Source: Lelliottia nimipressuralis (GTDB taxonomy: Bacteria; Pseudomonadota; Gammaproteobacteria; Enterobacterales; Enterobacteriaceae). From it: 64,000 bases of DNA. The position numbers and the translations under genes were made by a program. The notes below the pieces were generated by a model that did not search any database, was not told where the DNA came from, and saw nothing but the letters and a program-made list of their open reading frames with translations. Shown one piece after another: positions 56,754 to 64,000 of this stretch (position 1 is the stretch's first letter; each line of letters opens with the position of its first letter). The stretch spans positions 186,001 through 250,000 of the forward strand of contig NZ_SOMG01000014.1 of NCBI RefSeq assembly GCF_004402045.1, read 5' to 3'.

Positions 56754-57067
56754 TCCATTTTCCTGTCGCGGCATTTTTGACCAGTGTGCCATCAGGCGGA
56801 GGGTAAAAACTCATCCCCCATCGCTTTCTGCCAGGAGGATGCGTGAGGATGAGTGATCCCGCGCAAAATTAAGCAGTTAACTGCGATACCGCACACATTT
56901 TTTCGGGAATGGTGTTTTTGTGAGCACTTTTTAGATGACATAGTTTCGGAATTGGACTATTTCTATACGTGCTCTTGAAGTCTATTTTTGATATGATTTG
57001 AGATTCCGCTCTCAAATTTGTGAAAAAAATAAGGTGTTGGGATGATTACATCCGACCAGGAGACCTA
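56754..57067. promoter_or_regulatory. Divergent malS-bax control region with MalT-type boxes
   Basis: 314 bases. MalT-like boxes (GGGGATGAG type): TGGGGGATGA on the minus strand (56811-56820), AGGAGGATGCG (56833-56843) and GTGAGGATGAG (56843-56853) on the plus strand. malS belongs to the MalT regulon in E. coli. The bax side (56880-57067) is AT-rich with no clear promoter boxes. Confidence 0.55.
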
Positions 57068-57892
57068 ATGATATCGACTCCCATTCGACGATATGGGGCT
57101 GCGATACTCATGTTACTCACCACGGCATTTTCGGGTGAGGTGCTTGCGAAGACGCACACGGATACAACGAGTAAGAAAGCCCACGTAATACAGACGACAA
57201 GTAGTAAGGTTAGCAGTAAACAAGAGTATTCTCGCAATAGTGCAAAGAGTAGTTCACTTCCTGATTTGCGAAAATACCCTTCCGGAACACCAAGGAAAAA
57301 AGCGTTTCTCCGGACGGTAATGCCTTACATCACGAGTCAAAATGCCGCGATTACTGCGGATCGTAACTGGCTGATTTCAAAACAGTACGACAGCCGCTGG
57401 TCGCCGTCAGAACGAGCGCGTCTTAAAGATATCACGAAGCGCTACAAGCTGAGCTGGAACGGTAACACGCGTCGTGTGCCGTGGAATGCTCTCCTTGAGC
57501 GTGTGGATATCATCCCGGGTAGCATGGTTGCGACCATGGCTGCTGCCGAAAGTGGCTGGGGTACTTCTAAGCTGGCGCGCAGCAACAACAACCTCTTCGG
57601 TATGAAGTGTGGGAAAGGCCGTTGTAACAATGCACCAGGCAAGGTGAAAGGCTATTCCCAGTTTGAATCAGTGAAAGATTCAGTGAGTGCCTACGTGGTG
57701 AATCTGAACACGCACCCGGCCTACTCCTCATTCCGTAAATCACGCGCGCAGTTGCGTAAAGCGGATCAGGAAGTGACGGCCAGTACGATGATCCACAAGC
57801 TGAAAGGGTATTCGACGAAGGGACAGAGCTATAACAACTATCTGTTCGCCATGTACCAGGATAACCAGCGCTTAATCGCCGCCCACATGTAA
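57068..57892 (+). CDS. bax: Bax, glucosaminidase-family protein
   Basis: 274 residues with an N-terminal signal peptide (about 25, ending GEVLA) and a Ser/Thr/Lys-rich linker, then a glucosaminidase domain (about 130-270; GSMVATMAAAESGWGTSKLARSNNNLFGMKC) with the catalytic Glu in AAAESGWG. Probably an exported peptidoglycan N-acetylglucosaminidase, known only as a named family in E. coli. CAGGAG precedes ATG 57068. Confidence 0.94.
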   Translation: MISTPIRRYGAAILMLLTTAFSGEVLAKTHTDTTSKKAHVIQTTSSKVSSKQEYSRNSAKSSSLPDLRKYPSGTPRKKAFLRTVMPYITSQNAAITADRNWLISKQYDSRWSPSERARLKDITKRYKLSWNGNTRRVPWNALLERVDIIPGSMVATMAAAESGWGTSKLARSNNNLFGMKCGKGRCNNAPGKVKGYSQFESVKDSVSAYVVNLNTHPAYSSFRKSRAQLRKADQEVTASTMIHKLKGYSTKGQSYNNYLFAMYQDNQRLIAAHM

Positions 57893-57896
57893 TCTC

Positions 57897-57926
57897 AAAA
57901 AACGCCTTCCACTGGAAGGCGTTTTC
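57897..57926. terminator. Bidirectional terminator between bax and xylR
   Basis: AAAACGCCTTCC-ACT-GGAAGGCGTTTT, a 12-bp stem with A/T flanks. Confidence 0.93.
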
Positions 57927-57930
57927 TTTT

Positions 57931-59109
57931 CTATATCAGCACCTCGCTGTAGCGATCCCGGTACTCTTTTGGTGTGGTGTCATACTCTTTGCGAAACACC
58001 GAATAGAAATATTGCAGGGACGGGTAACCACACATCTGCGAGATTTCATTGATCGACAGTGACGTGGAGATGAGCAGGCTGCGGGCTTTTTCCAGCTTCT
58101 CAGCGTGGATGACAGCATGAATGGTTTCGCCCACTTCTTCTTTGAAGCGCTTCTCCAGATTCGAACGCGAAATGCCCACCGAATCCAGCACCTGATCGAC
58201 CTTAATCCCTTTGCAGGCATGGTTGCGAATATAGTGCATGGCCTGAATAACGGCGGGGTCGCTTAAGGAACGATAGTCGGTTGAGCGACGCTCTACGACG
58301 CGGACAGGCGGTACGAGCAAGCGCTGAAGCGGCAGAGATTCTTTATCCAGCAGACGATGCAGCAGCTTCGCCGCCTGGTAGCCCATCTGACGCGTTCCTT
58401 GCGCTACTGAGGAGAGCGCCACGCGAGACAGATAGCGGGTCAGTTCTTCGTTATCAATGCCAATCACGCACAGTTTTTCAGGCACCGGGATGTGTAAATG
58501 TTCGCAGACCTGCAGTACGTGGCGCGCGCGGGCGTCCGTCACGGCGATAATTCCGGTTTGCGGCGGCAGCGTTTGCAGCCAGTCCGCCAGGCGGTTTTGC
58601 GCGTGCTGCCAGTTTTCCGGAGCGGTCTCCAGCCCTTGGTACACCACGCCGCGATACTTCTCCTGCGCGACCAGCTGGCAAAACGCGTGTTCGCGCTCAA
58701 CGGCCCAGCGCTTGCCGCTGGTAGCGGGTAGGCCATAAAACGCGAAGCGGTGAACGCCTTTCTCTTTTAAATGGAGAAAGGCGGCCTCGACCAGGGCATG
58801 GTTATCGGTAGCAATATAGTGGACCGGCGGATAGTGTTCGGGCGAATGGTAGGAGCCGCCGACGCCCACTATCGGGACGTCGACGTCGGTCAGCAGTTGC
58901 TCGATGACGGGATCGTCATAGTCGGCGATGACGCCATCGCCCAGCCAGTCTTTGATGTTTTCCAGACGGGTGCGGAAATCTTCTTCAATAAAGATATCCC
59001 ACTCGGATTGCGACGCCTGCAAATATTCACCAACACCTTCTACAACCTGACGGTCATAGGCTTTATTGGCATTGAATAACAACGTAATGCGGTGACGCTT
59101 TTCAAACAT
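57931..59109 (-). CDS. xylR: Xylose operon activator XylR
   Basis: 392 residues: an N-terminal LacI/periplasmic-binding-type ligand domain (about 1-280) binding D-xylose, then an AraC-type double helix-turn-helix (about 285-390, VDQVLDSVGISRSNLEKRF and INEISQMCGYPSLQYFYSVF). Activates xylAB and xylFGHR with CRP. Lies 33 bases after xylH. Confidence 0.97.
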   Translation of the reverse strand: MFEKRHRITLLFNANKAYDRQVVEGVGEYLQASQSEWDIFIEEDFRTRLENIKDWLGDGVIADYDDPVIEQLLTDVDVPIVGVGGSYHSPEHYPPVHYIATDNHALVEAAFLHLKEKGVHRFAFYGLPATSGKRWAVEREHAFCQLVAQEKYRGVVYQGLETAPENWQHAQNRLADWLQTLPPQTGIIAVTDARARHVLQVCEHLHIPVPEKLCVIGIDNEELTRYLSRVALSSVAQGTRQMGYQAAKLLHRLLDKESLPLQRLLVPPVRVVERRSTDYRSLSDPAVIQAMHYIRNHACKGIKVDQVLDSVGISRSNLEKRFKEEVGETIHAVIHAEKLEKARSLLISTSLSINEISQMCGYPSLQYFYSVFRKEYDTTPKEYRDRYSEVLI

Positions 59110-59142
59110 GGCTCACTTCCCAATTAAGTCACAATACCGTTA

Positions 59143-60324
59143 TCAGGCCCGTCGCTTGGTTGCCGAGTCCATCCAGACTGCCAGTAAAAGAATGGCCCCC
59201 TTGACGATATACTGCCAAAACGTCGGAACGTCCATCATACTCATCCCGTTATCCAGCGAAGCCATAATAAATGCCCCCATGACTGCCCCCGCCACGCTAC
59301 CGATACCCCCTGCGAGGCTGGTGCCACCAATAACACAGGCGGCGATAGCATCCAGCTCGGCAATGTTACCGGCGGAGGGCGAACCGGCCCCCAGACGCGA
59401 GCTGAGGATCAACCCGGCGATGGCGACCATCAGGCCGTTAATGGCGAAGACCGCGAGTTTGGTGCGTTCAACGTTAATACCCGACAGACGGGCGGCCTCA
59501 AGGTTGCCGCCAATCGCATAAATACGGCGGCCAAACGCGGTGCGCGTGGCCATAAACATGCCGCCCAGCAGCAGAAGCGCCAGCAGCAGTACGGGTGTCG
59601 GGACACCGCGATAGTCGTTAAGAAGCCAGATTGCGCCCAGCACAATGACTGCCGTGAGCGCCTGACGCCCCACGACAGACGTTGACGCCGTAGAAGCCAG
59701 ACCCAGCGCCTGACGGCGCATACGACCACGCCACTGCCAGGCAACAAACGCCAGCAACCCAATCACACCGATCGTAAAACCTATGCTATCTGAGAGGTAA
59801 CTCTGGCCAATCTCCGACATTGCCGCGCTGGTGGGGGAGACGGTGGTGCCGTTGGTGATGCCGATTAAGATCCCACGGAAGGCCAGCATCCCCGCCAGGG
59901 TGACAATGAACGACGGCACTTTACGGTAGGCGACCCACCAGCCGTTCCAGGCGCCCAGTACCAACCCCAATACCAGCGTGACCGCCACGGTCAGTGGCAG
60001 CGGCCAGCCAAGCCAGACGTCAAAAATGGCCGCCACACCGCCGAGAAGTCCCATCATCGAACCGACCGACAGGTCGATTTCCGCAGAGATAATCACGAAC
60101 ACCATGCCCACGGCCAGAATGCCGGTGATGGCAGTCTGGCGGAGCAGGTTAGAGACGTTACGCGCGCTTAAGTACGAGCCATCGGTCATCCAGGTAAAGA
60201 ACAGCATGATGACGATAATTGCTGCGATCATCACGAAAACCTGCAGGTTCAACGCTTTTAGCCCCGCGAACGCACCGGGCGTCGGAACAGCGACTTTGAT
60301 ATCAGACGGATTGCTTTTCGACAT
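59143..60324 (-). CDS. xylH: D-xylose ABC transporter permease XylH
   Basis: 393 residues, about 10-11 helices, of the ribose/xylose (CUT2) permease family, with [17 protein letters not shown] and [20 protein letters not shown], the conserved CUT2 signatures. Overlaps the xylG stop by about 23 bases. Confidence 0.97.
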   Translation of the reverse strand: MSKSNPSDIKVAVPTPGAFAGLKALNLQVFVMIAAIIVIMLFFTWMTDGSYLSARNVSNLLRQTAITGILAVGMVFVIISAEIDLSVGSMMGLLGGVAAIFDVWLGWPLPLTVAVTLVLGLVLGAWNGWWVAYRKVPSFIVTLAGMLAFRGILIGITNGTTVSPTSAAMSEIGQSYLSDSIGFTIGVIGLLAFVAWQWRGRMRRQALGLASTASTSVVGRQALTAVIVLGAIWLLNDYRGVPTPVLLLALLLLGGMFMATRTAFGRRIYAIGGNLEAARLSGINVERTKLAVFAINGLMVAIAGLILSSRLGAGSPSAGNIAELDAIAACVIGGTSLAGGIGSVAGAVMGAFIMASLDNGMSMMDVPTFWQYIVKGAILLLAVWMDSATKRRA

Positions 60325-61843
60325 GACGTTCGCTCCTTAAAGCGGCTTCCATCACCTGCTCCTGCGTCAGGTTATGGTTAATCAGGTTGGCTTTCAGTTT
60401 TCCCTCGTGCATGACCAGCACGCGGTCGCTCAGGCCGAGCACTTCGGGTAACTCAGACGAAATGACAATGACGGCAATCCCTTGCTGTACAAGCTGATTA
60501 ATCAGTTTGTAGATTTCATATTTGGCTCCGATATCAATCCCGCGCGTTGGTTCATCAAGGATTAATATGCGTGGATTGAGAAGCAGGCAGCGCGCCAGAA
60601 TCGCCTTCTGCTGGTTGCCGCCGCTCAGCCGGCCAATGGCCAGTTCCGGTGAGGATGTTTTTACCTTCAGTCTGGCAAGCGACTGAAGGATGCACTGCTG
60701 CTCTGCGGCATCGTCCAGGCTGCTCAGCGCACCTGAGAACCGATCGAGTGCCGCAAGCGTAATGTTTTTACCTACCGCCATGACCGGCACGATGCCGTCT
60801 TTTTTACGATCTTCCGGGACCATGGCAATGCCGCGGGCAATTGCCTGCTGGCAGTTATCGATTTTCACCGGCTGGCCGTCGATATAAATAGTGCCCTCCC
60901 AGCGCCCCGGCCACACGCCAAACAGGCACTGTACGGCTTCGGTACGCCCGGCGCCGACGAGTCCCGCAATGCCGAGAATTTCGCCGCTGTGAAGAGAAAA
61001 CGAGACGTTATTGACGCGCTTGATGTGTCGGTTAACAGGGTGCCATGCCGTCAGGTTTTCCACGCGTAACACTTCGTCACCCTGTGTGTGAGGCTCATTA
61101 GGGTAGAGCGCCGTCAGCTCGCGGCCCACCATCATGGTGATGATGTCATCTTCACTCATGCCCGCGGCTTCACGCGTGCCGATATGTTGCCCGTCGCGGA
61201 TCACGCAGATGGTGTCCGAAATAGCTTTAACCTCGTTCAGCTTGTGCGAAATGTAGATGCAGGCGATGCCGTGGTTTTGCAGGTCGCGGATGATATTGAG
61301 CAGGACCGCGGTTTCCTGTTCGGTGAGCGAGGCCGTTGGCTCGTCAAGGATCAGCAGCCTGACCTGTTTATTAAGCGCTTTCGCTATTTCGACCAGTTGC
61401 TGTTGCCCAAGGCCCAGATCCCCCACGCGGGTATCCGGTGAAATGTTGAGGCTCACCTGTGCCAGCAGCTTTTCACAGCGTAGCGTCATAGTGTCGTAAT
61501 CCAGTACGCCGTGGCGGGAAATTTCGGCCCCAAGGAAAATGTTCTCGAGCACGGTGAGATGTTTCACCAGTGCCAGCTCCTGGTGGATGATGGCGATGCC
61601 TTTACGTTCGGTATCGCGAATGTGCGTCGCCTGGATAACTTCGCCGGCAAAGACGATTTCGCCTTCGTAACTGCCGTGTGGGTAGATCCCGCACAGCACT
61701 TTCATCAGCGTTGACTTGCCCGAACCGTTTTCGCCACACAGCGAAACCACCTCGCCGGGGTTCAGCCGGAGACTGACGTTATCGACGGCTTTCACCGTGC
61801 CGAAGCGCTTGGTGATGCTTTTCATTTCAAGTAAATAAGGCAT
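60302..61843 (-). CDS. xylG: D-xylose ABC transporter ATPase XylG
   Basis: 513-residue double ATPase of the CUT2 type. First cassette: GENGSGKST Walker [11 protein letters not shown] signature, [12 protein letters not shown]. Second cassette: degenerate GLVGAGRTE loop, [10 protein letters not shown] signature, [14 protein letters not shown] 61843 (MPYLLEMKS). A GC-rich hairpin at about 61885-61912 separates it from xylF. Confidence 0.97.
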   Translation of the reverse strand: MPYLLEMKSITKRFGTVKAVDNVSLRLNPGEVVSLCGENGSGKSTLMKVLCGIYPHGSYEGEIVFAGEVIQATHIRDTERKGIAIIHQELALVKHLTVLENIFLGAEISRHGVLDYDTMTLRCEKLLAQVSLNISPDTRVGDLGLGQQQLVEIAKALNKQVRLLILDEPTASLTEQETAVLLNIIRDLQNHGIACIYISHKLNEVKAISDTICVIRDGQHIGTREAAGMSEDDIITMMVGRELTALYPNEPHTQGDEVLRVENLTAWHPVNRHIKRVNNVSFSLHSGEILGIAGLVGAGRTEAVQCLFGVWPGRWEGTIYIDGQPVKIDNCQQAIARGIAMVPEDRKKDGIVPVMAVGKNITLAALDRFSGALSSLDDAAEQQCILQSLARLKVKTSSPELAIGRLSGGNQQKAILARCLLLNPRILILDEPTRGIDIGAKYEIYKLINQLVQQGIAVIVISSELPEVLGLSDRVLVMHEGKLKANLINHNLTQEQVMEAALRSERHVEKQSV

Positions 61844-61915
61844 AACTGCTCCACATAACCCGAGGGAAGAACAGTACAACGTGATGCGCCCCCGCGGAGC
61901 AGGGGCCGCGCCGGA

Positions 61916-62908
61916 TTACAGTTCGCTCTTCTTGTGGAAACCATCTTTGATGACGGTGGCGTCAATGTTCTCTTTATTGACTTCAATTGGCGTGAGCAGA
62001 CGAGCCGGAACGTCTTTAAGCCCGTTATTCAGCGTTGCGTCTGCTTTAGGTTGCTTACCATTGCCCAGCTCCACTGCGATTTCCGCCGCCGTATTGGCAA
62101 GCTGGGTAATCGGTTTGTAGACCGTCATGGTTTGGGTGCCTGCGATAATGCGTTTTACACCGGCCAGATCGGCATCCTGCCCTGAGATGGCGACTTTTCC
62201 GGCCAGCCCCTGGGCGCTCAGAGCCTGAATAGCACCGCCTGCGGTGGCATCGTTGGAGGCTACGACCGCATCAATTTTGTTGTTGTTGGCCGTCAGCGCG
62301 TTTTCCATAATTTTCAGCGCGTTTTCTGGCAGCCATCCGTCGGCCCATTGATCGCCAACCACTTTAATTTTCCCGTTGTCGATGTATGGCTTAAGGACTT
62401 TCATTTGTCCTTCACGGAACAGTTTGGCGTTGTTGTCCACCGGGGAACCGCCCATCAGGAAATAATTGCCCTGAGGCACTTTATCGATCAGGCTTTGCGC
62501 CTGTAATTCCCCGACTTTTTCATTGTCGAACGAAATATAATAATCAATATCCGCATTATTAATCATGCGGTCATAGGCCAGAACTTTTATGCCTTCTTGT
62601 TTGGCTTCTTTCACCACGTTACTTAATACCTGGCCGTTATAGGGGATAATGACCAGGACATCAACGCCACGGTTGATCATATTCTCAATTTGCGACATTT
62701 GCGTTTCTTCGTTGCCGTTAGCCGACTGAACAAACACGCTTGCGCCAAGTGATTCTGCTTTTTTAACAAAAATATCGCGATCTTTTTGCCAGCGCTCCAG
62801 ACGCAGGTCGTCAATCGCCATACCAATTTTGACCTCTTTGGCATGACCGGCAAAACTGGCAAGCAGGAGCGTAGTGCAGAGTGTTAGGGTCAGGTTCTTT
62901 ATCTTCAT
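61916..62908 (-). CDS. xylF: D-xylose-binding periplasmic protein XylF
   Basis: 330 residues with a 23-residue signal peptide (ending FAGHA). Two-lobed sugar-binding fold; VKIGMAIDDLRLERWQKDRD and ASNDATAGGAIQAL contain ligand contacts. First gene of xylFGHR, divergent from xylA. Confidence 0.97.
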   Translation of the reverse strand: MKIKNLTLTLCTTLLLASFAGHAKEVKIGMAIDDLRLERWQKDRDIFVKKAESLGASVFVQSANGNEETQMSQIENMINRGVDVLVIIPYNGQVLSNVVKEAKQEGIKVLAYDRMINNADIDYYISFDNEKVGELQAQSLIDKVPQGNYFLMGGSPVDNNAKLFREGQMKVLKPYIDNGKIKVVGDQWADGWLPENALKIMENALTANNNKIDAVVASNDATAGGAIQALSAQGLAGKVAISGQDADLAGVKRIIAGTQTMTVYKPITQLANTAAEIAVELGNGKQPKADATLNNGLKDVPARLLTPIEVNKENIDATVIKDGFHKKSEL

Positions 62909-63279
62909 AATTATTAGGCCTTTTTGTAGGGGTATGTGTTGCTGAGATAAAAGAAACATTCATTGCTGAGACGCAGCAAATTTTTAACGTGGAAAGGCCC
63001 GCTGGCAATTACAGATTTTTATCTTCTCATTATGATATTTGGTTTATTTCTGAATTTATGACCGCGATCGGGTTTTAAAATGCGTAACCTATTAATTACA
63101 TTTGATTCTGGAATAAACGCCGAAAAATAGTTTGCCTGCGCTTTATTTTGCGAGCCAGCGCACAGTTGTGCATTCTCTCAATAGCAGTGTGAAATAACGT
63201 AATTGAGCAACCCAAAATGTCTATTCACTATTACTCCTGTATCAACGACTCGCCGCATACCCTGATTATGGAGCTCAAT
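62909..63279. promoter_or_regulatory. Divergent xylF-xylA control region
   Basis: 371 bases that must hold XylR and CRP sites for both directions. TGTGAAATAACGTAATTGAG (63188-63207), as I recall it, resembles the region before E. coli xylA. ATG 63217 opens a frame continuous with xylA, adding 21 codons (MSIHYYSC...). No exact CRP consensus is present. Confidence 0.6.
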
Positions 63280-64000
63280 ATGCAAGCTTATTTCGACCAA
63301 CTCGATCGTGTTCGTTACGAAGGCCCAAAAACGACCAATCCTTTAGCATTTCGTCACTACAACCCGGATGAGCTGGTGCTGGGTAAGCGCATGGAAGATC
63401 ACTTGCGCTTTGCCGCCTGTTACTGGCATACCTTCTGCTGGAACGGCGCCGATATGTTCGGCGTGGGTTCCTTTGACCGTCCGTGGCAACAGCCGGGTGA
63501 GGCCATCGAGCTGGCGAAACGTAAAGCCGATGTGGCGTTTGAGTTCTTCCACAAGCTGAATGTGCCGTACTACTGCTTCCATGACGTTGACGTGTCGCCA
63601 GAAGGCGCATCGCTGAAAGAGTACCTGAACAACTTTGCGCAGATGGTGGATGTGCTGGCTGCGAAGCAGCAGCAGAGTGGCGTGAAGCTGCTGTGGGGCA
63701 CGGCAAACTGCTTCACTAATCCTCGCTACGGCGCGGGTGCGGCAACCAACCCGGATCCAGAAGTGTTTAGCTGGGCGGCTACGCAGGTGGTGACGGCAAT
63801 GAACGCCACGCATCAGCTGGGCGGTGAAAACTATGTCCTGTGGGGTGGCCGTGAAGGCTATGAAACCCTGCTGAACACCGACCTGCGTCAGGAGCGCGAG
63901 CAGATTGGGCGCTTTATGCAGATGGTTGTCGACCATAAGCACAAAATCGGTTTCCGCGGCACGCTGCTGATTGAGCCGAAACCACAGGAACCGACGAAGC
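63280..64000 (+). CDS. xylA: Xylose isomerase XylA (5' part, cut by window end)
   Basis: 240 codons are visible. It interconverts D-xylose and D-xylulose using two divalent metals. Start [15 protein letters not shown] at ATG 63280 with GGAG; the catalytic His is in [10 protein letters not shown] and metal Glu in [12 protein letters not shown]. Also visible: [17 protein letters not shown]. Confidence 0.97.
   Translation, partial: MQAYFDQLDRVRYEGPKTTNPLAFRHYNPDELVLGKRMEDHLRFAACYWHTFCWNGADMFGVGSFDRPWQQPGEAIELAKRKADVAFEFFHKLNVPYYCFHDVDVSPEGASLKEYLNNFAQMVDVLAAKQQQSGVKLLWGTANCFTNPRYGAGAATNPDPEVFSWAATQVVTAMNATHQLGGENYVLWGGREGYETLLNTDLRQEREQIGRFMQMVVDHKHKIGFRGTLLIEPKPQEPTK

Noticed and set aside
63160-63180. 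CRP site before xylA at TTGTGCATTCTCTCAA
   Set aside because: Too many mismatches to TGTGA-N6-TCACA to claim, although a CRP site is expected in this region.

Overview
The window reads as chromosome of an enterobacterium close to Enterobacter (Enterobacter/Lelliottia/Leclercia type). Most genes match Escherichia coli K-12 neighbours nearly residue for residue and in E. coli-like order (yibQ-envC-gpmI / yibN-grxC-secB-gpsA-cysE / trmL / lldDRP / yibL-mtlRDA / yibIHF-selAB-aldB-yiaUT / yia-sgb / avtA-malS-bax-xylRHGFA). Departures from that order mark the accessory parts. No rRNA, tRNA, CRISPR array, insertion sequence or phage gene was seen.

Region by region. 1-2000: edge of the LPS-core (waa) locus, with the tail of a probable O-antigen ligase and two glycosyltransferase-type genes; a leader with two mutually exclusive hairpins precedes the first. 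2000-9660: housekeeping genes for septal murein hydrolase activation (envC), glycolysis (gpmI), redox and protein export (yibN-grxC-secB), glycerol-3-phosphate and serine/cysteine entry (gpsA-cysE), and tRNA modification (trmL). 9678-15030: an aromatic-acid-type MFS transporter, then the lldPRD L-lactate operon with two LldR-type operators 124 bp apart.

15250-25840: an accessory island, visibly richer in A and T than its surroundings, between lldP and yibL. It holds a chaperone-usher fimbrial operon (chaperone, major subunit, usher, adhesin), a translationally coupled pair of four-helix membrane proteins that look like SMR/ArnEF-type half transporters without the usual membrane Glu, two paralogous ToxR/MarT-like membrane regulators each coupled to a FidL-like partner, a small secreted fimbrial-subunit-like protein, and a degenerate HD-GYP protein. 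I infer a surface-adhesion module with its own membrane signalling. This is the most novel part of the window.

25900-39700: mannitol operon mtlADR with at least four CRP sites upstream, yibIH (HlyD-type membrane fusion protein), a GST-like protein, selAB (selenocysteine), aldB and yiaT/yiaU. 39787-44191: a GH127 beta-L-arabinofuranosidase, a GPH sugar transporter and a divergent AraC regulator, an apparent plant arabino-oligosaccharide cassette. 44192-52813: a yiaKLX1X2PQRS-type locus with repressor yiaJ (diketogulonate/L-xylulose/ascorbate-type carbon use), having an MFS carrier where E. coli has a TRAP system. 52817-64000: ysaA ferredoxin, avtA, periplasmic alpha-amylase malS, bax, and the xylose genes xylR, xylHGF and divergent xylA (cut by the window end). 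The pentose modules (arabinoside hydrolysis, L-xylulose/L-ribulose phosphate epimerases, xylose uptake and isomerisation) all converge on D-xylulose 5-phosphate.

A dispersed palindromic repeat family (four copies) and ordinary REP elements lie between operons.
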